A stretch of 26,431 bases of DNA from a virus (IMGVR_UViG_3300008217_000070:1-26431), one strand, 5' to 3'; positions 11,437 to 20,235 are shown, counted from the first letter of the stretch. Program-made: numbers and translations. Notes: a model not told the origin generated them from the sequence alone.

Positions 11437-11469
11437 AACGCCATACGTTGTTAGTGTGGCGTTTTGTTT
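11437..11469 (+). terminator. Intrinsic terminator
   Basis: AACGCCATAC pairs over 10 positions (one U-G) with GTGTGGCGTT around a seven-base loop, then TTTTGTTTG. It closes the 10625-11407 operon and separates it from the terminase module. Confidence 0.88.
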
Positions 11470-11642
11470 GTCCTTTACTTTTATACAAATAGAATTAGAT
11501 ATGCTTTATATAAAACGTTATATAACTAACTTTCAACCTAATTTCTAACCCCTAGAGGACTTTCAACGGGGGGGTGGTTGATATAACAATACCCACACTC
11601 ATTCTAAGGCTATTTTTGGGGTTTTGTAACAAAATCCTTTTT
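11470..11642 (+). ncRNA. Possible small RNA between twin terminators
   Basis: A gene-free stretch that ends in its own terminator. It holds ACTTTCAAC twice, 30 bases apart (11529-11537 and 11559-11567), an unusual G7 run (11568-11574), and a foldable segment in which CAACC (11534-11538) pairs with GGTTG (11576-11580) and ACCCC with the G run. The longest open frames are trivial. A second terminator would be pointless unless something is transcribed here. It could equally be a packaging or terminase-binding region, which often lies next to the small terminase gene. No promoter for it is clear. Confidence 0.4.
11618..11642 (+). terminator. Second intrinsic terminator before terminase
   Basis: GGGTTTTG pairs with CAAAATCC (one G-U) around a three-base loop TAA, followed by TTTTTC. 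It is a compact, strong rightward terminator only about 150 bases after the first one. Confidence 0.75.
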
Positions 11643-11671
11643 CTTTATATATAATTTCTTTTTACTTAAAG

Positions 11672-11715
11672 TACTATACTATATTGTATATACTATATAG
11701 TATTTATAATATAAT
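11672..11715 (+). promoter_or_regulatory. Palindromic AT-rich late-promoter candidate
   Basis: Contains TTGTAT (11684-11689) and two overlapping TATAAT boxes (11705-11710, 11710-11715), with spacers of 15 and 20, neither optimal. The perfect 12-base palindrome TACTATATAGTA (11691-11702) lies between the boxes, and a further TACTATA half-site lies at 11672-11678, so this may be an operator for a late regulator. The region lies 60 bases before the first late gene. Confidence 0.4.
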
Positions 11716-11773
11716 CAAATAAACGACAAAGTCAAGTATTTTTATTTTTGGGAAAAATTATCTATATTTATTC

Positions 11774-12541
11774 ATGGAAATCAAGGAAATCAAAGGAATA
11801 AAGCACTATTTGTATGAAACCTTGGAGGAATTCAATGTTTTTTGTCCTGGGATTGAGGTTGTTGGTAATTGGAGGAATGGACTACAGGGGGAATGGGTCT
11901 ATACTGACGACTTATTTATATGTCAAGTGCTTAAGCGTAGTCATTTAGTTCATCCTGGCTATAAAAAGCCTAGAACACTAATTAGGACTATTTGTGGTTC
12001 TTTCATTGTTGAGCAGAAAACACACGAAATGTTGGGCGATAATGGTATTGCTGAGAATATATACGCATTTTCGGGTAATTATGATGCAATCTACGAAAGA
12101 GCAAAAGAAAGGAAGCTTAATAATCGTGAGTTCCTATTTGCTAGATATGTAGCTGCGGGGGAGAATACGCTAAAAGCTTATAAAAAAGCTTACCCAAAGG
12201 CAAAAGATGAGGATTATATTAAAAAGAAGACAAATTCTTTATTAAAAAAAGAGGAAATAAGGTCAATGGTAAAAGAAGAAATAAAAAAGATATTACAAGA
12301 AGAGGGAGTTACGCCTGATTGGATTATTGGAATGTATAAAGATATTGCAAGTTTGTCTGATAGAGACTCTGATAGACTACGTTCTCTTGAATCTTTAGCT
12401 AAAATCTCTGGATTGTTTGATACAGAGAAAAAACAAGAACAATTAACTGTTTGGACAGGATTTACTGAAGAACAAATGGAGGCCTTACAAAGTGGGCAAA
12501 AAGCAAAACTTGTCGCACATGGTGAAAAAGAAGAGGATTGA
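11774..12541 (+). CDS. terS: Terminase small subunit
   Basis: A 255-residue protein, the likely DNA-recognition subunit of the packaging motor. The C-terminal half fits small terminases: NNREFLFARYVAAGENTLKA (about 116-135), then KKAYPKAKDEDYIKKKTNSL, a long helix with KEEIRSMVKEEIKKIL, and SLESLAKISGLFD. The N-terminal 95 residues (HYLYETLEEF, NWRNGLQGEWVYTDDLFICQ) form an extra beta-rich domain that I recall in metagenomic phage relatives. The ATG has only a weak purine-rich stretch upstream. It lies downstream of the palindromic promoter region. The large subunit is separated from it by five genes rather than adjacent. Confidence 0.78.
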   Translation: MEIKEIKGIKHYLYETLEEFNVFCPGIEVVGNWRNGLQGEWVYTDDLFICQVLKRSHLVHPGYKKPRTLIRTICGSFIVEQKTHEMLGDNGIAENIYAFSGNYDAIYERAKERKLNNREFLFARYVAAGENTLKAYKKAYPKAKDEDYIKKKTNSLLKKEEIRSMVKEEIKKILQEEGVTPDWIIGMYKDIASLSDRDSDRLRSLESLAKISGLFDTEKKQEQLTVWTGFTEEQMEALQSGQKAKLVAHGEKEED

Positions 12542-12734
12542 TGAAGATTTATGTCCTGTATGTGATGGAGACTTATATTATAACGAAAAGTATACACAAA
12601 GAATTGGAATTATTGATATAACGGGTAATCATGATGTTATTGGATGGATATGTCCACACTGTAAGTCAGAATTTGATAATTCAAATAAAATTATGTATAT
12701 TTACGGGGAAAATTTCAATGCAGGAGACACATAA
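12519..12734 (+). CDS. Zinc-ribbon protein
   Basis: A 71-residue protein with CPVCDG near residue 12 and CPHCKSEFD near 45. Each CPxC pair is a zinc knuckle, so the whole is a classic zinc ribbon. It overlaps the end of the small terminase by 23 bases, and its last base is shared with the next start. ATG 12519 lacks a clear ribosome binding site, and GTG at 12522 is an alternative. It may assist packaging or late transcription, but only the position suggests this. Confidence 0.62.
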   Translation: MVKKKRIDEDLCPVCDGDLYYNEKYTQRIGIIDITGNHDVIGWICPHCKSEFDNSNKIMYIYGENFNAGDT

Positions 12735-13315
12735 TGGCTAATGCCCATGAAAATATAGATAGATTATCGATTTTAAATGATTTAGATGAATTTTTAAAAC
12801 ACCATCATAGGCGTTTAGAAAAAGGGTACTATAAAGATTATGGACTAAATGACCATGAGCGTTTAATAGATAAACAGTATAGCGATTATGCTTCTAAAAG
12901 AGATATATCAAAAGACTTAAGGTCTATACCCGAATTACAGGAAATAATAAGTTGGTTTAATGAAAGGGGACAATGGAACAAGTCTCCAACTGGTGAAAGA
13001 AATCTTCAATCGCATATAGGTATAACCCCGTATGATACATCGATGAGATTTGGAAGAGATATGAATCCACCTCTTTCCGATTTTTTTTTAGAAGCAGCTG
13101 CAATTCCTAATATGTTAGAAGGATTAATGGGAGTTTTATCTGGAGTATATGACCCAATGAGTGAGGCAAATATTGCTAGTCAGGGTTGGTATGAAGGTGG
13201 AGAAAGAGTACATGATGTAGAAGGGGAGAAACAACTTGATGCATTATCAAAAACTGTAGATGCTATGCATGGGGATGATATGAATATTCTTGATATAGTA
13301 GGAGCATTAAAATAA
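12734..13315 (+). CDS. Hypothetical late protein
   Basis: A 193-residue protein between the terminase subunits. The N-terminus is charged and helical (NIDRLSILNDLDEFLKHHHR), the middle carries GRDMNPPLSDFFLEAAAIPN, and a short hydrophobic segment NMLEGLMGVLSGVY follows. No enzymatic motif is visible. By position it is a virion or packaging accessory protein. GGAG lies seven bases before the ATG. Confidence 0.62.
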   Translation: MANAHENIDRLSILNDLDEFLKHHHRRLEKGYYKDYGLNDHERLIDKQYSDYASKRDISKDLRSIPELQEIISWFNERGQWNKSPTGERNLQSHIGITPYDTSMRFGRDMNPPLSDFFLEAAAIPNMLEGLMGVLSGVYDPMSEANIASQGWYEGGERVHDVEGEKQLDALSKTVDAMHGDDMNILDIVGALK

Positions 13316-13336
13316 TGAAATTAGAAAGGTAAGAAA

Positions 13337-13600
13337 ATGTTTGGAGATTTATTAAAAAAGTTAGCAATGAATAAGATTGGCGATATTTCAGAGGATAAAC
13401 TTGGTTTTGATGCCTCTTCTCTTTTTGGAGGTTTATTTGGAGGCGGATTCGGCAAAGGGGATGGTTCAATATTTCAAGACTTTCTTGGTGATAACCCTGA
13501 TTTAAAACCTCTTGGAGATTTGCAAAGTTTATTTGGTGATAAAATGCAAGATGAAGAAAATCAATTCGATATTAAAGGCATATTAGAAAAATATTTATGA
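13337..13600 (+). CDS. Gly/Phe-rich small late protein
   Basis: An 87-residue protein: an amphipathic N-terminal helix (MFGDLLKKLAMNKIG), a Gly/Phe-rich repeat-like stretch (SLFGGLFGGGFGKGDG), and an acidic C-terminal helix (FDIKGILEKYL). The FGG repeats suggest a flexible linker or peptide-like membrane-active segment. AGAAAGG lies upstream. Unknown function. Its stop overlaps the start of a 44-residue ORF as ATGA. Confidence 0.58.
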   Translation: MFGDLLKKLAMNKIGDISEDKLGFDASSLFGGLFGGGFGKGDGSIFQDFLGDNPDLKPLGDLQSLFGDKMQDEENQFDIKGILEKYL

Positions 13601-13731
13601 TATTAGAAATTATATACACAGTCGCAGATGAATCTCAATATCCCCAAAAACCACGTTTCTATGGTAATCTTCTTGTATCTCATGATTTATCTGTGGCTGT
13701 GGATTGTACCAACCTTATAAAGTTTCAATAA
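13597..13731 (+). CDS. 44-residue hypothetical protein
   Basis: A small ORF beginning at ATGA, overlapping the previous stop, and ending one base before the GTG of the lysozyme-like gene. Sequence character: ILEIIYTVADESQYPQKP, then a beta-like NLLVSHDLSVAVDCTNL. Start and stop placement that fills the gap exactly suggests a translated, coupled gene. No family recognised. Confidence 0.5.
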   Translation: MILEIIYTVADESQYPQKPRFYGNLLVSHDLSVAVDCTNLIKFQ

Positions 13732-13732
13732 C

Positions 13733-14446
13733 GTGGAACTTTTTAACTACCTAACACAACCATTCGACCCAACTTATGAAACCAATAATGACACAAATAC
13801 ATTATTAGATTCTTTATTATTTACCGCAGCAAACAAATGGGAGATGACTGAAGACCAAATTATGGAAAATATGAATAAGATTGCTTTTCATGAAAGTAAA
13901 GGAGTATCTGATGCTATACAACAATCTGATAAAACCGAATCAGGTATAGGCCCAGGTAGAGGATTATTTCAATTTGAGGAAGGTGAAAACCAAGGTGCAA
14001 ATACTGCTATTAATCGTTTAATATCTGAAATTGGGTATACGCCTACATTTTTAAAAGGTATTGCAGAAGGAGGGTATGATATTAGTAGTTTATCCCCAGA
14101 GCAACAACAAATGATATTTTTAGGTAATTTATTACAAATGCCTCAAAAAGAAGGAGAAGGTTATCTTCCTTCTTCATTTGAAGGTATAGACACTGATGAA
14201 GAATTAGCTGAGTATTGGGCTCAACATCATCAAGCAGGTACAAAACCTGGTACTGATGAATATGAAGATATGCTTACCAAATTTTTAAGTGATATGTCTT
14301 ACTATAAGCCTCAATATCAAGAAGGAGGACAAGTTCCAATAATACCTAAAGAGACTAGTTGGGATAATATTCCTATTAAAGATGCATTTCATATGTATAA
14401 AGATAAATACTCTAGCTTTGATGACCTTGATGAAATGTATGATTAG
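13733..14446 (+). CDS. Lysozyme-like (transglycosylase) virion protein
   Basis: A 237-residue protein with the signature of the lysozyme superfamily. KIAFHESKG at about 48-56 carries the likely catalytic Glu53, and a Gly-rich block with GPGRGLFQFEEG at about 73-84 follows, as in soluble lytic transglycosylase-like domains (E-S-x-G...GLxQ). This would cleave peptidoglycan, probably during DNA entry, since the gene sits in the structural module rather than in a lysis cassette. The C-terminus (YQEGGQVPIIP) has the EGG motif common in metagenomic phage virion proteins. GTG start one base after the previous stop; no strong ribosome binding site, so coupling is likely. Confidence 0.68.
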   Translation: MELFNYLTQPFDPTYETNNDTNTLLDSLLFTAANKWEMTEDQIMENMNKIAFHESKGVSDAIQQSDKTESGIGPGRGLFQFEEGENQGANTAINRLISEIGYTPTFLKGIAEGGYDISSLSPEQQQMIFLGNLLQMPQKEGEGYLPSSFEGIDTDEELAEYWAQHHQAGTKPGTDEYEDMLTKFLSDMSYYKPQYQEGGQVPIIPKETSWDNIPIKDAFHMYKDKYSSFDDLDEMYD

Positions 14447-14462
14447 GTAATAATAAAACTAA

Positions 14463-16031
14463 ATGGCTAATTTAAACTTAAATGGCGATGTTTCAAAGAA
14501 TGAAAAGATTCTTGAGATGGCTTATAAAGACCTTATTGTATTTGGCAAACTATTCTCTCCTCAAGACTTCCTAGCCTCCGCAACCCCCGAATTTCATAAT
14601 ATAGTAGGTGAAAAGCTTTTAGATAGAACAAAACAACAATTGGCTCTTGTATTGCCTCGTGACCACGCAAAATCAACCTTAGCTGCAGCTGCAGTGCTGC
14701 ATCGGTTTTTATTTGCGAAGAAAGAAAGCCCAGAATTCATCGCTTGGGTCGGCGAGGCACAAGACCAAGCTACTGATAACCTTAATTGGATTTCTAATCA
14801 TATATACGAGAATCCTGCAATACATTACTATTTCGGTGATTTGCAGGGTGATAAGTGGACAAAGACCGAAATTGTATTGAAAAATAATTGTAGGATGATT
14901 GCTAAGGGAACTTCTCAAAGATTAAGGGGTAAAAAGCAATTATCTACAAGATACACTGGAATTATACTAGATGACTTCGAATCTGAGTTAAATACTAAAA
15001 CTCCTGAAGCTAGACTCCAAATTAAGAATTGGGTAACTGCTGCGGTATATCCAGCGATTGATTTTGATAAAGGTGGGACTTTATGGTGTAATGGTACTAT
15101 AGTTCATTATGATTCATTTTTAAATGGTATAGTTAAAAATTATGGTGCAGCTATGAAAAATGGAGAAGATTATTCATGGGATGTTGCTACTTATAAAGCC
15201 ATACTTGATAATGGAAAACCATTATGGCCTTCACGTTGGCCTCTTCCAAAATTAGAAGAAAGAAAACAATTTTATGTAGATTCAGGGACTCCTGCTAAAT
15301 TTTATCAAGAATATATGAATCAGGCAAAATCTCCTGAAGACCAAATATTTAGTGAAGATGATATAGTAGACAATTTTTATAAAGGAAAATTAAAATTTAA
15401 TGAAGAATGTAATTCATGGTATATAACATTAGATGATGGGAGGACTGAATATGTCAATATTTACATGGGGGTTGACCCTGCTTCAACTCTTTCTGTTAGG
15501 AACGATTATAGCGTTATCATGGTTATTGGTGTTACCGCTGAGTATGATTATTATATTATTGAGTATTGGAGACAAAGAGTATTACCAATGGACTGTGCAG
15601 AAGAGATATTTAAGATTGCAGAACGATATAGACCAATTAAAAGAATAAATATTGAAACAATATCATATCAGGAGATGTTGAGGGATTATATACATAAGAA
15701 AAGTAAAAAGGAAGGAAAGTTTCTTCCTGGTATAGAACAAGGAATAAAGAATTACGGAAATCAAAAAAAGAAGGATAGATTATTTGAAGGACTCCAACCA
15801 ATGTTTAAAGCGGGTGCTGTGCATCTAAAAAAGGATATGCATGAGTTTATTGGTGAATTATTAGATTTTCCCAAAGGTTCTCATGATGATACTATAGATG
15901 CGTTTTGGTTATCAACTCAATATGCAAAAGGAAATAAAAAAGCTGGTACTGCTAAGAAATTTAAGAATAGTAGAAATGAGTGGGAAAAACCAAAAAAGAA
16001 GTACAATTGGGTTACAGGAGCAAGGTATTGA
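14463..16031 (+). CDS. terL: Terminase large subunit
   Basis: A 522-residue packaging ATPase/nuclease. The N-terminal ATPase has a variant Walker A, LPRDHAKST at 64-72, where the usual Gly before Lys is Ala. Walker B is GIILDDFES at 166-174, with Asp170/Asp171 and catalytic Glu173. The C-terminal RNase H-like nuclease has MGVDPA with Asp338, INIETIS with Glu398, and GSHDDTIDAFW with Asp475, Asp476 and Asp479. Full-length with all catalytic residues present, it drives DNA into the prohead with the portal encoded next and cuts the concatemer. There is no clear Shine-Dalgarno before ATG 14463. The basic C-terminal 35 residues may contact the portal. Confidence 0.95.
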   Translation: MANLNLNGDVSKNEKILEMAYKDLIVFGKLFSPQDFLASATPEFHNIVGEKLLDRTKQQLALVLPRDHAKSTLAAAAVLHRFLFAKKESPEFIAWVGEAQDQATDNLNWISNHIYENPAIHYYFGDLQGDKWTKTEIVLKNNCRMIAKGTSQRLRGKKQLSTRYTGIILDDFESELNTKTPEARLQIKNWVTAAVYPAIDFDKGGTLWCNGTIVHYDSFLNGIVKNYGAAMKNGEDYSWDVATYKAILDNGKPLWPSRWPLPKLEERKQFYVDSGTPAKFYQEYMNQAKSPEDQIFSEDDIVDNFYKGKLKFNEECNSWYITLDDGRTEYVNIYMGVDPASTLSVRNDYSVIMVIGVTAEYDYYIIEYWRQRVLPMDCAEEIFKIAERYRPIKRINIETISYQEMLRDYIHKKSKKEGKFLPGIEQGIKNYGNQKKKDRLFEGLQPMFKAGAVHLKKDMHEFIGELLDFPKGSHDDTIDAFWLSTQYAKGNKKAGTAKKFKNSRNEWEKPKKKYNWVTGARY

Positions 16032-16063
16032 TTAATACCTAAAAATTATTTATATTTATAGTT

Positions 16064-18076
16064 ATGATTGAACAAGATAAAAGAGCAACAGAGATAAAAG
16101 AACTTTGGAAAAGATGGGATGATGCTCGTAAAGAGTGGGCTGACCATGCAAGAGAAGATATTGATTTTTATTTAGGTAATCATTTTAGTGAAGCAGAACA
16201 AAGTGAATTGGAATCAAGAAATCAATCAAATATACCTTTAGATAGGATTTATTCTGCTATTGAACAGTTTAAGGCTATTATAACATCTAAACCTCCAAAA
16301 TTTTCGGCTATGCCGAGAGAAGACTCAGATAGCGATTTAGCTAATGTATGGAAAACAATACTTGAATATATATGGAATATATCTGATGGTAATGAAATTT
16401 TCAAACAGGTTGTGCATGATTATGCAGTTACAGGATTAGGATATTTTTATGCATATACTGATATTGAAGCTGACTATGGTAGAGGTGAAATTAAATTTAC
16501 CTATGTAGACCCGTTTAGAGTTATTGTAGACCCTAATGCTAGAAGTAGATATTTTGATGATGCAGCAGGAATGATGCTGTCAACTATATTTACTAAATTT
16601 CAATTGTTAGATTTATATCCTCAATTAAGCGAAGAACAAGAAGATGGAAAACAAATGATTGATTTAATTGAAGGATATTATGAAGATGATACATACCCTT
16701 CTCCTCTTAATAATAGAATTAAAGGAAGTTTTACTCCTGATTATATAAAAGATGCTGATAAAGGAGAAGGTTCTGAAAAATATCAATTAATAGAGTATTT
16801 CCATAAAGTGAAAGTTCCATATTATAGAATACTTAATATGGAAACTCAAGAAGAAAGAATATTAGATTCTAAAAATATGGAACAATTCTTATCTGACGAT
16901 AAGGTTAAAGGTGCTGTTGAAGCTGGCGTAATTGATATAGTAGAGGTTACACAAACAAGGATTCAATTAACTTGTATTCTTGGTCAAACAATATTATATG
17001 AAAGAATTTTAAATACAGATAAATATCCTATTATACCTGTTCCTAATATATGGACAAATACTCCATATCCAATGAGTGATGTTAGGAAAAATAAAGATTT
17101 TCAAAGATTTTTAAATAAAACAATGTCTTTAATTACATCTCATGCACAAGCATCTTCAGGATTAAAATTACTTATTCCTCAAGGAAGTGTTGATGATATA
17201 GAGGAATTGGAAAGAGATTGGGCAAATCCAAATGCAACAATTGAATATGACCCATCTTTTGGAGAACCTCATTTTCCATCTCCTCAGCCATTATCTAATT
17301 CAGTAATGCAATTACCACAATTGATTGAAAAGTATATTGATTTAAATATGGGTATATTCGAAATGATGCAAGGTAATACTGAAGTAGCCCCTAAAACATC
17401 ATCGGCAACAATGATGCTTGAGGATTTTGGTCAAAGAAGAAGTAAATCAAAATTAAGAGATATTGAAGGTTCTTTAAGAAGATTAGGGCAAGTTGTTTAT
17501 AATCTATGTAAAGAGCATTATACATATAAAAAAGTTTTTAGAGTTGTACAGCCAAATAATGATATGAGTGAATATATGGTTAATCATTATAATGACAAAT
17601 CTCAGGCTATTGGCGAGATGATGAATGATTTAACTATAGGTCAATATGATATAAACATAATAGGTAATTCAACGATGCCTTCAAATAGATGGGGTGAATG
17701 GTCTATATATATGGAAGCATATCAAGCAGGGCTTATTGATAGAACTGAGGCATTAATGAAAACTGATATATTTGATAAAGAAGGAGTATTGCAAAGAATG
17801 GATATTGTTAATAAATTACAACAACAATTACAGCAAGCTCAAGAAGGAATTAAAAATTTACAAGGTGATTTACAAACAGCTAATAGAGAGTCAGTCTCAG
17901 CTAGGAAACGTACAGAAGTTGAGAAATTCAAAGCTGAACTTAAATCACAGGAATCACAAACTAAGTCTGCTACTAATTTAGCAGTTAGTAAACTTGAAAA
18001 TGCAGTCGACCTCGAAACAGAAAAATTACGTTTACGTAATAAAGCTAACGAGAAATTGCAAAGAAAAGGAGAGTAA
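16064..18076 (+). CDS. Portal protein (P22-like)
   Basis: A 670-residue portal, the dodecameric ring through which DNA enters and leaves. Evidence: the typical N-terminus with WKRWDDARKEWADHAREDID and YLGNHF, the NIPLDRIYSAIEQ block, ITSKPPKFSAMPRE, and YVDPFRVIVDPNAR near 150, all reminiscent of the P22-like portal family. It also has the usual position directly after the large terminase and before scaffold and capsid. The middle has SSATMMLEDFGQRR typical of the stem/clip region. The last 100 residues form a long coiled coil (NKLQQQLQQAQEGIKNLQGD onward), as in portal barrels. Its stop overlaps the scaffold start. Confidence 0.9.
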   Translation: MIEQDKRATEIKELWKRWDDARKEWADHAREDIDFYLGNHFSEAEQSELESRNQSNIPLDRIYSAIEQFKAIITSKPPKFSAMPREDSDSDLANVWKTILEYIWNISDGNEIFKQVVHDYAVTGLGYFYAYTDIEADYGRGEIKFTYVDPFRVIVDPNARSRYFDDAAGMMLSTIFTKFQLLDLYPQLSEEQEDGKQMIDLIEGYYEDDTYPSPLNNRIKGSFTPDYIKDADKGEGSEKYQLIEYFHKVKVPYYRILNMETQEERILDSKNMEQFLSDDKVKGAVEAGVIDIVEVTQTRIQLTCILGQTILYERILNTDKYPIIPVPNIWTNTPYPMSDVRKNKDFQRFLNKTMSLITSHAQASSGLKLLIPQGSVDDIEELERDWANPNATIEYDPSFGEPHFPSPQPLSNSVMQLPQLIEKYIDLNMGIFEMMQGNTEVAPKTSSATMMLEDFGQRRSKSKLRDIEGSLRRLGQVVYNLCKEHYTYKKVFRVVQPNNDMSEYMVNHYNDKSQAIGEMMNDLTIGQYDINIIGNSTMPSNRWGEWSIYMEAYQAGLIDRTEALMKTDIFDKEGVLQRMDIVNKLQQQLQQAQEGIKNLQGDLQTANRESVSARKRTEVEKFKAELKSQESQTKSATNLAVSKLENAVDLETEKLRLRNKANEKLQRKGE

Positions 18077-18819
18077 TGGATAACGCATTAGGAAATGAAA
18101 ATCTTGAAAATCAAGGTGAAATCAAAGATAATGTAGGGCAAGATGAAGCAACACAGAATGGAGAGTCTGGAGATGGTTGGGAATCTCAAGCTAAGTATTT
18201 TCAATCAGAAAAAGATAAACTACATGCTGAAAATCAAACTTTAAAGAAATATGAACAGATTGGACAAATGTTGGAGTCTAGACCTGATATTGTACAAACA
18301 ATATCTGGAATGGTTCAAGGCCAACCAGCACAAACTGAACAACGTATATCTTTAGATAAAGATGAGTTTGACCCTTGGGAAGCCTATAATGACCCATCGT
18401 CTAAGTCGTATCAATTTCGACACCAAGAGTTACAAGACTCTATTAATAACGCAGTTCAAAGTCAAGTAGGACCAGTAGTAGGACAGGTTCAAAAGCAAGT
18501 TGGTATGAATCAACTTACAGGAGAACTTGAAAAAAGAGGATTAAATGAAGAACAAATACAATCATTTTATGAATTTGCTCAAAAGAATCCTGCCGAATAT
18601 GGTATTGATGGTGCAATTAATATGTGGAGTTCTGTGACTCAATCTCAATCTGGTGAAGAAGGACAAAAAACCAATCCATTAGATAACATTCGTCAAAATC
18701 AGAATGTTCCTCAACAAGCTGGAATCCTTAATGGACAACAGCCTGTTAAACAATCTGATGACGATGCTAGGTGGAAAGGTGTATTGTCAGCTTCTAGGGT
18801 TGGGAATAAAATACCATAA
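18076..18819 (+). CDS. Scaffold-like protein
   Basis: A 247-residue acidic, Gln/Glu-rich protein between portal and major capsid, the canonical place for the capsid scaffold. It has a disordered N-terminus (NLENQGEIKDNVGQDEATQN), a coiled-coil segment (YFQSEKDKLHAENQTLKKYE), a middle with FDPWEAYNDPSSKSYQFR, and a short C-terminal end (DDARWKGVLSASRVG) that could bind the capsid protein. There is no visible protease motif. Its start overlaps the portal stop by one base, and GGAG lies upstream. Confidence 0.78.
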   Translation: MDNALGNENLENQGEIKDNVGQDEATQNGESGDGWESQAKYFQSEKDKLHAENQTLKKYEQIGQMLESRPDIVQTISGMVQGQPAQTEQRISLDKDEFDPWEAYNDPSSKSYQFRHQELQDSINNAVQSQVGPVVGQVQKQVGMNQLTGELEKRGLNEEQIQSFYEFAQKNPAEYGIDGAINMWSSVTQSQSGEEGQKTNPLDNIRQNQNVPQQAGILNGQQPVKQSDDDARWKGVLSASRVGNKIP

Positions 18820-18849
18820 ACTAGAATATAACAAAAAGGAGATGTCATA

Positions 18850-20223
18850 ATGGCAAATCAAACTGGAACATTATATTCGTATAACGTTGACCAAACTGGA
18901 AACAGTGTACCAGCAGCAGTTGGTGCATCGGCTGACTTAAGACGAATACATAACTTTGGCGAGAGAGTCGCTGAGTTATCTCCAGAAGAATCTCCCTTTT
19001 TTGTATATCTTAATAAGGTAGCAAAAGTACCAACGGATGACTCAGTCTTCCGTTTCTTAGAAAATCGTTCAAAAATCGATTGGACAAGCAGAAACTTTTT
19101 TGTTGATGGAACAGCTTTAACTGACGTTGTAGCTGATTCAACATATTCAATAACAGTTGATGATAATGCATCATCTCCTTCAAAAGTTGATTGGCTTGTT
19201 AAAGGCATGGTTTTTGCGGTTGAAACAGATAGAACAGCACAATCACAAGTAATATTCAGAGTTGAGGGAATTACTCAAAACTCTGCTGATACTACATTAA
19301 GTGTGAGATGTATTTCTTTATCTAATTCAGCTAACGATTCAGATAACTATAATGACATTGAAGATGGTAATGAATGTCAAGTTATAGGTACTTCATTTGC
19401 TGAGGGTTCAGGTTCTCCTGATGTTTGGTCAAGTCAATTAGACGATGACTTCGGATATTGTCAAATATTTAAAACAGCAGCAGAAATGACAAATACAGCA
19501 ATTGCTACAAATTACAGAGGATATGCAAATGAGTGGGACAGAATCTGGAATTTAAAACTAAGAGAACATAAAGTAGATATTGAAAGAGCTATGCTTTTCT
19601 CAATGAGAGCAAGAAGCGATAGCTTACAATATTCAGAAGGTATAGTAGGACATATACTTGCAAATGCAACTGCAGTAGCAAGTGGTAGTGCTTCTTATAC
19701 TTCTGGGGCTTCTTATATGTTTTCACAAGCAGCAGCAAGTGTAACATATGATTCTTTATTAAGTGATTTTGAAGTATTATATGACCCTGCAAGGGGTGGC
19801 AATAAAAGTAAACTAGGATTAGCAAGTAGACCTGTTATTAGCTATTTTAATAAATTAGCTGGTTTCGCTGATACATCAACAGCTTTAGGGTCTGGTGATA
19901 ATTATAGATATAACTTTAATGCCTCACAACGTGATGGTGCTTTTGGTCATTCAATTATGCAAGTAAACACAGTACATGGTGACTTATCCATGATTTCTGA
20001 ACCTATGTTCAGAGGTATTGCAAGTGGTTATTTAGCGTTAGTTGATTTAGACCACGTTGCTTACAGACCTTTGGTCGGAAATGGTCTTAATCGTGATACT
20101 CATATTATCACAAACGTACAACAAGCAGACGAGGATTTAAGAAAAGACATGATTCTTACAGAAGCAGGTCTTGAAATTACAATCCCTGAAACACATGCTT
20201 TGTATTCGTTTACTGACCTGTAA
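18850..20223 (+). CDS. Major capsid protein (SU10-like)
   Basis: A 457-residue HK97-fold capsid protein resembling the SU10-type family. Features: a helical N-arm (ADLRRIHNFGERVAELSPEE, ESPFFVYLNKVAKVPT), the core segment FGYCQIFKTAAEMTNTA followed by the long helix EWDRIWNLKLREHKVDIERA, and a C-terminal part with HSIMQVNTVHGDLSMISEP. The relevant family has the same TQIF...ALKELKRDIE arrangement. The gene has the best ribosome binding site of the late module (AAAAGGAG eight bases before ATG), fitting high expression. It follows the scaffold by 30 bases. Residues 105-160 form an insertion with VDWLVKGMVFAVETDR, perhaps a surface domain. Confidence 0.88.
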   Translation: MANQTGTLYSYNVDQTGNSVPAAVGASADLRRIHNFGERVAELSPEESPFFVYLNKVAKVPTDDSVFRFLENRSKIDWTSRNFFVDGTALTDVVADSTYSITVDDNASSPSKVDWLVKGMVFAVETDRTAQSQVIFRVEGITQNSADTTLSVRCISLSNSANDSDNYNDIEDGNECQVIGTSFAEGSGSPDVWSSQLDDDFGYCQIFKTAAEMTNTAIATNYRGYANEWDRIWNLKLREHKVDIERAMLFSMRARSDSLQYSEGIVGHILANATAVASGSASYTSGASYMFSQAAASVTYDSLLSDFEVLYDPARGGNKSKLGLASRPVISYFNKLAGFADTSTALGSGDNYRYNFNASQRDGAFGHSIMQVNTVHGDLSMISEPMFRGIASGYLALVDLDHVAYRPLVGNGLNRDTHIITNVQQADEDLRKDMILTEAGLEITIPETHALYSFTDL

Positions 20224-20235
20224 GGAGGGTGACAA

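Noticed and set aside
15433-15648. 71-residue hydrophobic plus-strand ORF inside the large terminase
   Set aside because: It is read from another frame of the terminase nuclease domain, which has all catalytic residues, and it lacks a ribosome binding site.
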